Assembly (NCBI GenBank): GCA_951799445.1
Contig: OX637290.1
Location: 22,376,987 to 22,440,986 of the forward strand
Direction of reading: 5' to 3'
Source: Pseudisothecium myosuroides
Taxonomy: Eukaryota; Streptophyta; Bryopsida; Hypnales; Lembophyllaceae
DNA: 64,000 bases
This document shows positions 35,743 through 49,316 of this stretch, piece after piece. Under the pieces are notes generated by a model that saw only the letters and a program-made list of their open reading frames with translations, did not search any database and had not been told where the DNA came from. A program made the translations under genes and the position numbers. Position 1 is the first letter of the stretch, and every line of letters starts with the position of its first letter.

Positions 35743-38700
35743 CTATCCCAGAAGTGTCTTCACTTGCTCTTGTGCTTCTTTTAAACAAGAAAGAGCAAGT
35801 CCGTCATCCTGGTGGCTGTTTGCCCTTTCAATCATCGATAAGACATCATTCAGGTTATCCAGTGATACCTCAGTAAATCCCCTTTCCGATGGTTCTTCCG
35901 AATCCTTTCCACTTCCTTGTAATTTCTGAGCGCTATCTGGTATTGAACAAGATGCTTTAGCTTCGGCCCTTGCACTGACCTCGCCCTCCAGTTTTGCAGC
36001 CATTGCTGCAGCTTGCAGGACGCAAACCTCTGGAACCTGAAAAAACGGCACAAATATGTGGACCGCGTGCAAAGAATTGGTTACAGTGGAAAATCAAGGC
36101 ATATAATAAACAGCATCATTTGATCGAGACAAAGTTCCGAAGCTTAGAGAAGTGTGCCAACCTGTGCAAGACGAGCAACGTGTAACCCAAAGCTTCTGCT
36201 CGCAACTCCAGGTACAAGTTTGTATAGGAATGTAATTCTTTGAGTTGCCTCTTCTTCATATCCTACCTCTCGTCTCTCTCCCTCACTCTTAACATGAGAA
36301 TTCGGTCCCTCTGATATTTTCTTTATTTGGCCTTCTGCCAAATACGAGACAAAGTACGGACTGACACTGCCTGGGAACTCGTCTTTGAGGTCTGCTAACC
36401 TCGGGTAGTGCGTCACAAATAATGTAAGGCACCTGACAATCACAATGCAAAAAAGGTTAGGATATAATTTAGGAGCCAGATTGATCCCAAGGTCTAAAGA
36501 ACTAAATGAGACAGAATAATGAGGTATACTTGATCTTAAATTCAAAACTAGTTAAAGACAAGGAGTCGCACACAGGAGATTTCAATTTGCAGCCACTTCT
36601 CCGTGGAGATATAGAAAATGGCGAGTGGTTCCTTTACTGTTCTTACGCGGGACAACGGCTAAAAGTTCCCAGACATAACAAGTTTGATTAGCAAAGGTTC
36701 CTCTGATGACCAGGGTAAACAACAAAGGGATAATCCACACCTCGTTTCCTTCAGAAGATACTGGAGGGTGGCATATGCAATTGCGACGCCATCGTGCGTG
36801 CTGGTGCCACGGCCAAGCTCATCAATGATAACAAGTGATCTTGAAGTTGCTCGCCTCAAGATTGCTGAGGTTTCACTAAGCTCCTCAAAGAAAGTGCTAG
36901 ACCCCTTTTGAATGCTGTCAGATGCCCCCATTCTTGTAAAGACCGCGTCACACACATGCAATTTAGCTGAAGCAGCTGGGACATACGAACCTACCTGGCA
37001 TGTGCGAGAGTAGATTAGTGGTTGACTAGAAACAAACACCAAGTAAAACTGCATAAAATTCAACATAAACCCGGTTTGCATTCACATGTGAAATATATAA
37101 AATATAGTTTTAAGGTCGTATTTCCTGAGCCTTAAAAAATGAAGTTAGTAAACTTACTTGAGCCATGATGGCAATCAGAGCAACTTGCCGGATGTAGCAA
37201 CTTTTTCCACCCATATTTGGTCCAGTGATGATTTGGCACCGTTCCTTATCTGTTTGCAGAAAAGTATCGTTTGGCACAAAGCCATCTTGCAATGTTGCAT
37301 CCAAAACCTGTCGAAATCCAAGTAAGAGAATACGGATATGAGATTCAATTAAGTAGCATCCATTGACATGCACATCAGAAACGTCATCAAGCACAATGGC
37401 TGACCATGCAGAATATAAAGATTCTGCCAGTTATGAATCTAGAACAAGCGTAGAGGTGATTACAGGATGTCGGCCCGAGTTGATGATCAGCTGAGAAGGG
37501 TCGGAATCTTCCACAAACTCGGGACGCACATAACCCTGCACGAATGGAGATACAATTCACTCAGCAACAAACATCCAGAAGAAGGCAAAAGTATCCTTTC
37601 AATACTTAAAAAGTCATACTTAAAATATATGAGAGTACATGCGATGACTTTAATCCACCAAAACGACCTGATCATCAAGAACGAGCGCAAAATAATGCTA
37701 ACCTGGCAACTGCAAATCTTACCTGACATCGAGACACGATTGCAAGTGAGTGGAGGCAATCAAGGGCAGCAAGAGCTTGAACAGCTGCCCGGAAATCCAC
37801 ATAATGTGTGGCAAAATCTGCTAGAAAAACATCCCAAGCTTGCCCGCATGCTATACTAAGCTGCTCTTTTGCAAGAGCCAGAGCATCTAATGCCTCCAAT
37901 ACCTCTGGAGGATGAAATCGATCCGCTGCTTTTGTACTACACACCTTGATCCAGTTTGCTGGCACCCGCCTTTTAGCAGGGACCTGTTTGAGTCATACCA
38001 TGTTATAACCGTTCGTTATGAACTACTTCTCTAATGATGGACACTGAGAAAGACTAGAGCATGCCAATTTCGAGAACATCCAGATGCAATGTACCAAGGT
38101 GTAAGTTGCAAAATTCTCTATACAGGGAAATCAAAAGTCAAGAGATGCAAACAAACGCACAAACTAGAGAATTTGAAGACAGCGGTTGTTAACTCTCTGC
38201 CTTCAGAGCGGATGCAAAATGTGCTCACCTCAATTAAATGTGTCGTCCCGGACACGCTCATGTATTCCAGCCTTGGTGACTTGACCACCTTTCGGATATC
38301 AGGAAGAAGATCCTCAAGTTGTTGCTCTACGGCCTTGATTGCAAGTCGACATTGTGCAACCTATAGACCCAAGAAAAAATGTTCAATAACCTGTCGCAGA
38401 GGCAATAATACAAGAAACAGGATGTGGTGCTAAAGATGGAGCTTCGTAATTCACGACAAATCCAAAAGACTTACACATTCACATCAACGCCATTACACAA
38501 CTCTAACCATGACATTGATTTAACAGAATCCAAACATAGGTTGCGAGAGTAAACCTCAGGAAACCTTCCATCTCTGCAATGGAAGAGGTCAAGTTTGTTG
38601 CCAGAAGCTGCTGCATCGGTATTAAGGGCAGATAAAAGTTGAGCTGCGGGTTCAGATACAGAAACCGATGAAGCTGCAGCCAGAAGACGTCTCAAAAGCG

Positions 38701-41700
38701 CGGACCTCACACCCTGCGTATGTTCATTATCCACTTCCATTTCAGAATCTTCATTCTTATGAAGATGTAACTGACGAAGCTGTCTTGCTGCTCGAATGAG
38801 TCCTTGTACAACCGAAACAAACTGCACCACAAAAAAAAAATCAATTTCCTCAGTAAGTTTCCTTGGTATTTGTCGTGCAGCAGTTCTCAGCTCGTGAGCG
38901 AACCTGAAAACCTCAACATCGAACGCAGTACCCTAGAAAACACTGTTCTTTTGACAGTGTATTGTAACAATTCTAGCTGCCAATTGCAATGCCGTTTAAT
39001 GCCGTTTCTAATGCAGATACTGTCACCTGTAACGTGGCTACATTTTCTAGAGTACCTCTGGAGGGAGGGGTTTTCTACTAGAGAGTCATAAAAGGAAACG
39101 TCCTATTGACTTGTCAATGTAATTGGTCATTAGTCAGATCCAGGTGTTAAGGTATCCTGTCTAGATGACGCACTAAGCCATATCACAAATTCAACAATCT
39201 GGGTACACCAAAGAGAGGAAGTGGCACAATAAAATGAGCGAAAAAGAATACAAGATCCTCGAGCAGGATATATGTTGGCATTACCTCAGCAGCTGTAGCA
39301 GTGCGGAGAAATATTCGAGTAATACCCCGCTGCACATCAGGTAATTTCCCTAGTGACAACAGAAGAGACGCCAAAAGCCCCTGTTTGCTGCTCTTCCCAC
39401 CTTCACCAACACCACCGCGGCTTAACACCCCGACGTAACCTCCACCCCTCCTACTACCAGGAAAAGTTCCATCACCTTGCGCAACTCCCACGCTCCCCAT
39501 GGATTCCGCTATTTCAGTCACGGCATCTAACCGCGCGTCAATCGATTCATGATCCTGCAGTGGGTGCGTCACCTGCAGGAGAATCCAATCCAATCCCTCC
39601 TTGCTTAATTCAAAGATCAAAGGGAAATATCAAATCTTGCCAGGTTAGACACTAATCATGGATTGCAATACTAGTAAGTATTTTCTCCTTCCTGCCTTAA
39701 CAACCCGCCCTTTCAACTACCAACAAAGCTTTGACATTCTAATGGTATGACATTCGCACACATACCATTAAACCCTCAGGACCAGATTGGGCCTCATGTT
39801 CGTTTGAGCAGATTTGAGGAGGTCATATGGGGATTCTCTTTTGTCCCGTTAATACATTTTTTGACCAACACACAATGTTCTTCGCATATTCTGGCGATAT
39901 AAAATTTAGCTCCATCTGAATCATATTTTTCACAATATGATCAATCGATGTAGATTATTCTAAAACCGTAAATCCTGGTCTTCTAAGAGTTGATCCACAC
40001 GACGGATCTTCGTTGTGACAAAAATAGCAGCTCAGAAAGGCTTACCCAATGACGCATCAAGCGTGCACCAAAAGGTGTGTGTGTATGGTCCATCAGCCAA
40101 AGTAGGGTGCCTTTATCAGTTCCATCTGCATTGTTCCTCAAAATCTGCAAAGTACCAATAGGAGTCTCTTTTTACTTCCAAATTAAGTGGATGAAGCAAC
40201 AAATCTAATGTGTGATCAAATTTGATTCCCTTACATAAGTAATTGCAAAACAGAAATTTTGAGACACGGATGTTCAGAACTTGAAAAGGTTGTGCTTTGT
40301 CAGGTACAGAAGTAAATACCTCAAGTTGCCGAAGAGCGTTTGGCGAAAGGCTCATCTCACTATGACCTGCAAAAGAGCGAAAAGATGCTCCTATTTGAAG
40401 TGCTTTTTCCAACCCAAACTGCCTCAGATAGCGCAATGCCAGAGCCAATGCTTGCACAACAATGTCTGGCATTGCCATTACAGTCTGCACATAACAGTCA
40501 ACATTGTTCTTTTGACACAAGGAGTTGCAATTATAAGTAAAATGAGAAAGTTTAATAACACATCGCGAGGTCCTCCCGAAAAAGACTTTATGACTGGCCA
40601 GTGACAAAAGAAATGCGAAACTTCTGGAAGGGTGCGGAGGTAAAGAGATTGGGATGACATAATAGAGGATCTTCTACCTCCAAACCTGGATCCACTTCCT
40701 CAACTTTGACAGAAGCTGCAGCATCTTTTTCATTCTTAGCTTTATAAAAAGCTACCACCTCCGCAAGAGCACCTCCATCTCTAAAGCAATCACGCGAAAT
40801 GCGCTCTATGCGGACCTCTGAAGCAGGCCCTGCATATTCCAACACAAGCTGCAAGCCGAGGTCCACATTAGTTAGAGGCTTCCGATCCATCCACCAGCAA
40901 CGGGGTACCCAGTTTCCTCTTGCATTTTATCCTAAATTCTCAAACTCTTCTACAGTACACTACGGTACTTGACATTGGCATGGACTCTGAAAATAAAATC
41001 TCAGGAATATCCATCTCCTTTAAAACTAAATAATTCAAGTCAAGCAGAAGCAAAAAATGATAAAAAAAATTAACTTATAGGAAATAAAGAGTACTGCAGA
41101 GACTCATTGAACCCTGGGATCTACTCCGAAGTGAATAGGCGCAGTAGTATAATAAACAGCAATTTAACATGTATGTAGCTAACTAGAGTGTCCGTGAGGA
41201 CGGAGCAGAGATACGAGATTGCCACCTTCTCAGTTGCGCCAGACAGGGGGGTTGCCAGCAACAACTCTGCAGGTGTGCAAGTGAGCAGTCTCGCTTCAAG
41301 TTCGTTACGCATGACAGTGTCCTTGAAATCTCCAAACATCACATCACCAGATGCAGTGTCCACAGCCACCACCCCTAACCGAGTGTCATAGTAGCCAGCG
41401 TCGTCATCGTTAGCTCCGGCAGATCTACTATTTGGATCTACTGCCTTCTTGCTCTTGCTACTGCCAAAGCCTTGTAAGATGGGCTGCTCCGCAATACACA
41501 TGAGGTAGCTGTGCAGACGACCAACATGACCATCCATGTCACCTCCTAAATCCTCAGCTGCCTCCAAAGTTGCGCGTGTGTACAGAGCTGATAGTCCCCG
41601 GGTAAAAGGTCCTGCTTTATTTGCTCCATGCGCTTTTATTGCAGCAGTTTCTGTCTGTCGCACCACCCCAACCTTGTACCCAGCTTCCACTAATCTTCGG

Positions 41701-44065
41701 ACATGAACGTGGAGTCTGAAGGTCGGTACACTTGCTGACAGAAAATTGTGACTGTAGTATGCAAAGATTCCAAGCACACGAGCAGCAGTTTCTGCATCGT
41801 TCCCAAAGAATCTGTATTTGTATCCTACTTCCACCATCAATAATACATCGGGGTACCTGCAAGCAAAGTCGACACGAATAAGAAAAACTGGGTGCTATTT
41901 CGAGACAGAATTTGCTGTGATTCTACAAGTAACATTTCTGTTAAATCTGCACGTGGCCTCACATTAATGCGAAAATTCTCAGCTAAAAGTTCCTCAGGGG
42001 TTGGGTACCAGATTCACTTTTAATACCTTTCCTTCAGCTCCACAATCTGAAGCTCAAGAGGAGTATAGGTCAATTTGCCTGAGGGTGGCTTCCCATACCG
42101 TGACTCCTCCTCGGTCGTTCTCTCATCGTTTCTTGCCAACAACTTGTTTACAAATTTCCTGTGTCGAGCAGGATCAATAGCCGGAATTACAGCTTCCTTG
42201 TACGGGCCCCAAGCCCTTCTTTTCTGAATCACAGGAGGTTGGTCAGAAGATGACGGGCCAGCTTGCTCATCCACGTATCCCTCAGGCTCTGGTTCAGACA
42301 CATTTCGGTCCTCAACTTCTGGACACAAAAGCCTCGTCTGGTCGAGGCTTTCTTCAATTTCAGGCAAAGAAGAGACCACAAGGGTAGTCGCATTGTCTGC
42401 AACTGCCCGTTTCTTACGCAGTGGCGCAGCTCTCAAACTGCCATCGTTGGCATTCACTGCACAGCAAATAACATCATCATACTGATCGTCAGTCTTCCAC
42501 ATCACAATATCTGCTTTGAACTTACCACATGACAGTCGTCTTCCATCACTGCTGTACTCTCTTCAAAATACCTTAGAAATTCCTAAGTAGGACCGAACCT
42601 TCCGAGGGTTCATCTACATACCAAGAAGCACTTCACCTGATACACATGAATTTTGAATCTGGTCACCAAATTAGTGAGTTTCACTGTCTCAGACTTGGTT
42701 AAATGCGATGCATTGCAGGGCGAATGCTTTAAATAGTGAATGTGTATGTCCAAGTGACAATTTGGGAGAGGACACTTGTTTCCGACCTTCCCTACTTGGG
42801 TAATGACACTTGAATCATTATAAAGTTGTGCATCATCTCTTGGGTGACTAAGGCAACTAGATCTCTGGTTGATCACTCTGCAAGTACCGCTTAAGGTAAG
42901 GTCCTCAAAGTTCCTAAAGTTTCTATGTTTTTGAATGCACTGATAGGTCAATAGCAAGTTCTATCACATTTCCTTTGAACGACCATTCCTTAAGGTCCAA
43001 AACCCAGTATGCTCAGCATTGTCATGCCGCTGGAAGAAAATCAATTTTCCTAAGAAAGTAGATATATCTGAGAGCAAACATAATATTTTAGAACTTGCAC
43101 CCTTTGCACTGCAGCACAAAAAGAATCTGAAGAACCAGGACTAGCCTACTTGTGAAGCAATTCATTCCAGTGTCAAGTATGCAGTCACTGCCACATGTAA
43201 ACCAAGGACTAGATGCAAAGGCAATATAAAATTCTAAAGTAAACCACACCCACCTGTACAAACTTAACATGAGTTCAAGATCGAGCAGAAATAGAATCTA
43301 AATTCCTTTTCTTGGCTTGCTGTTCATTGATTGTGAGAGACTTCAGGCAGCTCCTCAAGAATGCTGTGAATATAGCAATGAATCTATAACCCTAATTTTC
43401 GGATTACGCTCTAGCGATGAGACAGAATGGACTAGCACGACAACGACACAGACAAAAACTTAAATGGTACTGCTCAATACAGTACGAAGCAATTGCTAAG
43501 AGTGTGTGAAATCTTCCCATAGTAAAGTACAAAAGCGTACCCAAATTCCTTAAACCCTACAACAAAGCACATTGTCATGAACCGAGCAATGAAACCTAAA
43601 ACCCTAATATTCAGATTCCACTGCGGCGACAAGATAGAATGAACTAGACGACAACAAAGACCAAACTAACAACTTAAAATGTAGAGCTCACTACAAGATG
43701 AAGCAATTCTTAGACTGTGAAAGAAATCTTCTCATAGCAAAGTGCAAAACCGCAATAAAATCCTTAAACCCTACAGTCTTCCATTAAGGGAATTTTCCCT
43801 GTAACACAAAAAGTGCGAGAGGAGACCAACCTGATGAGAAAGGAACCTCCTGCGGGCTCTCCTTGGCAACATCCTCTTCTTCATCTAGCAATCTCTTTCG
43901 ACTGGAACTAGATGCTAAATCTCGACTTACGGTTTGAAGCGATCCTTGGACAGGCGATGTCGTTAAGCTTACAAGAGGTCGAATTCCAAGCTTCGGAACG
44001 ACTGGAGTCGGTGAGGCAGCAGCTTTGGGTGCGAAGAAGCGCGAGATCACCTGTTGCCGCTTCAT
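35743..44065 (-). CDS. MSH3: DNA mismatch repair protein MSH3 (complete, 15 exons)
   Basis: MutS homologue that pairs with MSH2 (MutSβ) to recognise insertion/deletion loops in nuclear DNA. Exons: 44065-43831, 42456-42027, 41856-41226, 40848-40678, 40484-40320, 40144-40046, 39572-39285, 38821-38555, 38360-38229, 37983-37723, 37535-37464, 37307-37158, 36994-36741, 36432-36162, 36036-35743. All junctions are GT–AG and phases match, giving 1239 residues (Arabidopsis MSH3 has about 1080). Residues 4-11 are a PCNA-binding QxxIxxFF box. Domain I begins near residue 221 with the MSH3-type GYKYRFFG, then [11 protein letters not shown]. The ATPase has Walker A GPNMGGKS (about 946-953), STFFEEL, Walker [17 protein letters not shown] (D/E near 1025) and FVTHYP. 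Extra length comes from the N-terminal linker and a Gly/Ser-rich insert in exon 7. All catalytic motifs are intact, so it is probably functional. Intron 1 is the longest (about 1.37 kb). Confidence 0.96.
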
Positions 44066-44615
44066 CCCTCCCGCCCCTGAATCACATCCCCTTCGGCAAC
44101 GAAATCACGATTTAACCTAATTTCGGAATGCAATTTGACGAAACGCTAGCTGCGATTTTGAAAATGGGAAACTACTTCGGTACGCTAGCTTCTGCAAATC
44201 TCGCACATCCTGCTCAGGCTACGAAATTGCCAAAGCTTGTTAGAATGATCACAAGAAACGTTCTGAAAACTACAGGGCATGATCTTCACCCGTTTTAGTT
44301 ACAAGAAACGACCCAATTTACGCATTTTTTTTTAGGAAGCTCATTGAAGAGAACGAATCTGGTCGCATTCTGACGGGCGATGCAATGCGCCGCCTTCGAT
44401 CACTAATGACATCCATATGTCATGTAGTGCAAAGACGGAGGTTTGCTGACAGTCAGATTTAATTTCGTATAGAGATGGTAGATTCTGGGGTGAACATGTA
44501 AGCAGCACCAACATGTCTGTTTAGAAGAGACACGAAGGTCACACTTGGCAGGTTTGCAGTGGCGCAGGTCCGGAACCCAGATCGGTGCTCAACAGGGCTT
44601 TTTTTTTTTCATTTT
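44066..44615. promoter_or_regulatory. Upstream region of MSH3
   Basis: Moderate-GC sequence directly 5' of the MSH3 start, expected to hold its leader and promoter. No clear TATA box or named cis-element can be fixed by eye. It ends where a dispersed repeat begins. Confidence 0.4.
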
Positions 44616-44875
44616 TTATGAAGTGCCAAAGTGGCGATATAAAATGTTATAGTGGTGCTCCAAATTTTAGCATTCATCCACATATTGGTTAAAAAATACT
44701 CCGTATTACAATAGCACATATTACATGTCTATAATTCTATTTTCATCCACAATCTAGCGATTTCATCCAAGATTTTTTTTTATTTCAAAGTTTTCTGACA
44801 AAAAATTGTGAAGTTTTTGTCATTTTTAAGGCAAATTATTTTTTTCTGGTGCAATTTGGCACTAGAAAGCCCCCA
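44616..44875 (-). repeat. Dispersed MITE-like repeat, copy 2 of a pair
   Basis: The reverse complement aligns with 22514-22770 along most of its length: GGCGATATAAAATGTTA, GGTGCTCCAAATTTTAGCAT, TCTATAATTCTATTTTCATC, GCGATTTCATCCAAGA. It sits about 550 bp upstream of the MSH3 start codon. Confidence 0.7.
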
Positions 44876-45016
44876 AAAGCCCTAGTGCTCAATTCACAAA
44901 TAAAAGATAAGTTAAGGAACCGTTTTCCGTGGGTTTTAGTAGGACAAAAATTGTTTTATATCAGTCTTGTCTCCACTATCATAGGATTTTAATGTATTAA
45001 AATGTATATTACTTGG

Positions 45017-45217
45017 ATATTAGAATTAATCGTAAATTTGTCTTGTGTTTGTGAACCTGTGTCAAAGGAAGGTTTAACTAAGAACAGAATAGAACAAACA
45101 TGGCACCAAACTCAATTAGACCTGAGTTTGGGTGCTCTAGGGAATTTGGTCTTTTGTTTTTCCCAAACTTCGGCTACTGGTCCTGCCTTGTACACACTTT
45201 ACAATTAACTCTATTGT
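45017..45217 (-). mobile_element. MITE, TTAATTGTAAA family, copy 2
   Basis: Inverse of 23198-23391. It has TTAGAATTAATCGTAAA at one end, TTTACAATTAACTCTATTG at the other, and the shared GGCACCAAACTC and CTTGTACACACTTTAC blocks inside. Confidence 0.65.
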
Positions 45218-46951
45218 ATGAATAAGTTATGAGTTTTTAAATCTTTTCACATATTAGTGAACAAAATCAATGGGATTTTTTGATTGTTTGGCCATTGTAT
45301 ATTGTTTTAAATATGCGTTAGATTCAAAATATGTACTTCTTGACAAGCATTTATTCTTTTTCTAGCTTACTATGGGTTCTCTACAAGAAATAATGTTTTT
45401 CAATCAAATTTGTGAAAGATTCGTGAAGGATTCTATCTTACTTGCAATTCGATTGGGCAAATCATGAAGGATTCTTCAAGGGTTGTCTCTTCACAAACCC
45501 TTTCTAAATAGTCTAATAAATCTTGGCTCATCAAAACTTTTTTTTTGGATAGCTATTTCTTGTAACAATGAAATCATTCATACAAATTGGCATTTGATTC
45601 TTTGGACTTGTGGCATAAAACCTTCAACTAAATATTTAATACTCTGTATCATAAAGGAATTTCATGATATGTTTAATTGAAGTTCATTCATTTTTTGAGA
45701 TATTGATGAATGCATGTCCCTTGAATTCCTACTTCTTGAAGAAAAGTTTTAATACATGTATAGGACTATAGGAACACTAATAGGAAGCTAAAATCTTTCA
45801 CTTCAAATATTTCTTATAAAATTCAAAAGAAACAATTTTCATATAATTGTTATTTCACTTTGTTTATGCCTACATGAGTACTAGAGAAACAAATAAAAGA
45901 ATAAGAAAATTTTGTTGTCAAAGTATTTTTAAACATATTGTTATTCAAAATACAACTGTTACTCAATTCTTTAATAGAATACCATGTGAAGAGTTTCTAT
46001 TCCAAAAGGCCCTAAACCCTCAATGCTTGTTAACCTTATAAAATAGAAACATCCATTAGTGTCCCTATTCCTATTTTTGAACCTTACAGTGTCACTAAAT
46101 CCGTCCCTAGACTTTCCATCAATGTGTCCTTGAAATGCTTAGCTTTGATTTATTGATGCATTTGAAGGACACATACTTAATTTTGATTTGCTGACATATA
46201 ATTTTTCTAGATTTTAGTTCAAAGTCCACCTATGTGACAGTTTCAGTGGTCTAGGAAGCTGTCACTTTGACAAATCATAGAAATTACATACCACATTTGA
46301 AAAATCTTTTTTTTTTTTTGAATATTCATGATTTTCACTTGCCAATACTACTAAAATGTCATTATTAGGAAAAGGTGCCTCCAACTATGGTGAATTGCTT
46401 AATTTTGACAATTTTGGGTGTTTCCACTATAAGGATCATGCTCTAGACCTTCTAGGTCCAATGGCTTGAAACAAAGAATACACCTATTAGTCCAATAATT
46501 GGAGTATTTTGGTGACTGTCTTGATCACAATGGCCGCATCCTATCTTCCAGGATTAAATATCTCTCCATTGAATGTTTTATGTAAGTTCTTACATTATTC
46601 GGGGACGAATTTATCCATGAAATATTTTACTGAAATGCTCCGAGATTGAAGCGTCAACACCGGACCTTTCATACTCTTACAAAAAACAAAGTACCTGCTT
46701 CCATTAAATCCTCACACTCAAGTAAAAATGGTCTGAAAATGGCAGGTCATTGCCATCTCTGAACAACCAGTTCTTCTGGTGGGGCTCACGCGACTCAATC
46801 ATCCCAAGAACTGTTCTAGCTAAACTGTTCCAAAGTCTTGAGTACGATGTGGCATTGATTCAGTTACTAGCACCCAGGTTCCTCCCAATGCAACATACTG
46901 CTAATATGCTCAGATCAATATAATACATACCTCTCATTCTAAATGAAAAAG
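45218..46951. other. Spacer between MSH3 and the RING gene
   Basis: AT-rich with short open frames only. The part adjoining 46951 probably contains the 3' untranslated region of the RING gene, whose stop codon is at 46954-46952. Nothing else is recognised. Confidence 0.45.
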
Positions 46952-48071
46952 CTATGAGTACGGACAAGGAGAACGTCGGTAACGGATCTTGTGGAGCCGA
47001 CCTAAACCCAGGTCGATCAGAAATTGTGCCATGGTGTAACAGCACCATGTGGAGAACATGAACACAGCAAGGCCCATACTTCCAAGTGAGAACCACACAA
47101 AAACAAAGGAGCCTAGAATTGCAGTGGACCATGCCAACACCATGTGAGCAAAGGAGAGAGGAAGGAACACGAACATCGCTGCCAAGGCCCATGTTAGTTT
47201 GCCCAACTCCCACAGCTTACGCTCGATCATCCCCGGAATATATTCGATGATAAGAGATGAGAGCTGTAACATCTGAGAGACGAAAGGAAGTTGAGGCAAT
47301 TGAATAGGCCTTGGAGGAAGCTCCGGCGGCTTGTGCATGGAGGCAGAAGAGTTGAGGACACGAAGAAGGATGTAATTCTTGGGGAGTTCATGAAGCCCTC
47401 GCCATACGCAAACCCCACGACATTCTGGGCAGCGGACGCATCGTTGCCCCAGACCTGACTCGAAGAGAAGGTGCTCCAAGCATACCTGCCATATACAAAT
47501 AAGAACCTCTGTGAAGCAAAGAAGACCTTGCAATGATCTTTTTCAAACCTGCCAAGAGATCTGCACTCAAAACAGCCATTGGCCTACCATAAATCTCCAC
47601 ACGCTCAAGCGTGGAGCAACCAAATCGCTGTAAAGAGCGTGAACGGTATTGCAAACCAATCTTATCAGAACAGCGATTGCATCTGGTCAAGTAAACATCC
47701 AAAACTTGTTTAAAAATGTCAAATCAACTCTCTCAAAAAATCAGTCCAATATAGCTGTTGGAGCAATGTTTATATGTTGTGCAAGAAAAATTGTTCCTGT
47801 CTCAAAGTAGTTATATCGCTAACCCAATACGAACATAAAGGATTGCTATGCGCACAACTGGGAAATGGCATACCTGGCAAATGGTATGTCCACAATGTAA
47901 GAGTCGCGGCATTCGTGGTCCATCGTCAAAACAATCCCAACATACTGGGCAGTCAGGTAATTGCATGGCGAATTGAGGCTTTAGGACTATTTCTTCTTCT
48001 CCCATCTCTTCCTTAGATTCCCCCGACCACCAACTTGACCCAACATTGCTTGAAGAGGCAGGCTTATACAT
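46952..48071 (-). CDS. RING-HC finger protein with hydrophobic C-terminal half (two exons)
   Basis: Probable E3 ubiquitin ligase anchored in a membrane. Exon 1 is 48071-47874 and exon 2 is 47485-46952, joined in phase 0 at CAG|GTATGC and GGCAG|GTATGC, for 243 residues. The RING is split by the intron. Its ligands are C41, C44, C60, H62, C65, C68, C85 and C88, which fits C3HC4 spacing, followed by the ELPKNYILLRVL segment also seen in a plant family of small RING proteins. A Pro-rich linker (KPPELPPRPIQLPQLP) precedes a continuous hydrophobic region at about residues 160-225, long enough for two or three membrane spans, and a basic tail. The ATG follows a likely splice acceptor (GTGTAG|ATAATG), so a leader intron is probable. 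Substrate and compartment cannot be told. Confidence 0.87.
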
Positions 48072-49316
48072 TATCTACACCACATAAAGACAAGTAACTA
48101 ATTAAACCTTCAGAGAGGCATTTGACATGAAAGCTTGAAAACAAGCAAAAAACTAACAGTTCGAAACATAGAAGTTGACAACATTGAAGGTCGATGCACA
48201 CGCAAATTTTTCCAGCCTAACCAAACAGATCAATTGCCCAGACCTATCAAGCTACATCTCAATGACTTAAAATACCCAGCATTTCTAGAACGACTATGCA
48301 ATAGTGTCCAATCAAGACTACGCAATCAACGCTGTATAAGCAAACAATGAAGTTCACTCCAGAACATTTAATATACGGAAGCTTAGAACAAAGCAAAGAA
48401 CAACTCTCGAGGTGATAAGGTCAGCAATTCTTTCTAATACATGATCCATCTCTCACTACTGTCACCAAATCTTCACAATTCAGGAATAACCGCGATACGG
48501 CATATCCAATTCGAGCTGTGAGATGCAAATAAACCTAAGTTAGGTCATTTTAGTTGCAGTATAGTAGAGAAATGCTTACATATATAATAGGCTGGACTTT
48601 ATTGTAAGGCATGAACCGAAGACAGACAGAAATCTCAAGAACGAAATCACATGGCAAACGTTTGAAAAGACATATTATAGATATACATACTGCAATGCTT
48701 TCTCCAAGAGTAGACTATCCGTAGTCGGTAACATATAGTGGCAAACCCCAGGCCTGACGGAATTGCGAACTACTCCGTAATATTTAATGGCTCCCGCTCC
48801 TGAGCTAACGCCTTTCGAAAATCACACAAACATGGTACATAAGGTAGGAATAATCATAATCACCACTGAACCAAAACCGCAACCCTAAAATCTTAGACCG
48901 TGGGACACATTGAGTAAGAGCATGCAGACCACCTAAACATTCGGACAGAATTGATAAACTTCGGACCTTCATAAATTTTGCATATTAATCCCATATATCG
49001 CATTCTTTCAAGCATTGGAATCTCTTTTCATTTGCTAATAGAACCATACAAACAGTTCAGGAACTATCCTCAAAGCCAAATGTGGCGATTTCGTGTGTCC
49101 CTACCTTATTACGACAAACAACAAGATTCACACGGCGGTCACTAAACGATATTCTGTTTCCATTTGCCATTATAATCAGCATAACTTCAAAACTTGTATA
49201 TGCGGAGAACACTTACAGCGGCGGTGGACGATTGTAACCATCTTTATCTTCGCTCCACGACGCTCCCTCCAAATTTGAAAGCTTCATTTTCACATCATCA
49301 TTTTCTACATCTTAAT
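48072..49316. other. Probable leader-intron region of the RING gene
   Basis: No protein is supported. A likely acceptor just 5' of the ATG, and the distance to the GC-richer sequence at 49.9-50.3 kb, suggest that this is untranslated leader and intron of the minus-strand RING gene. Confidence 0.35.

Noticed and set aside
41188..41391. Plus-strand open frames inside MSH3 exons
   Set aside because: Antisense shadows of conserved MSH3 coding sequence.
47388..47702. Cys-rich minus-strand frame (RCNRCSDKIG..) as an extra RING-gene exon
   Set aside because: The phase-0 junction 47874/47485 completes the RING ligands exactly; including this frame would break the conserved spacing.
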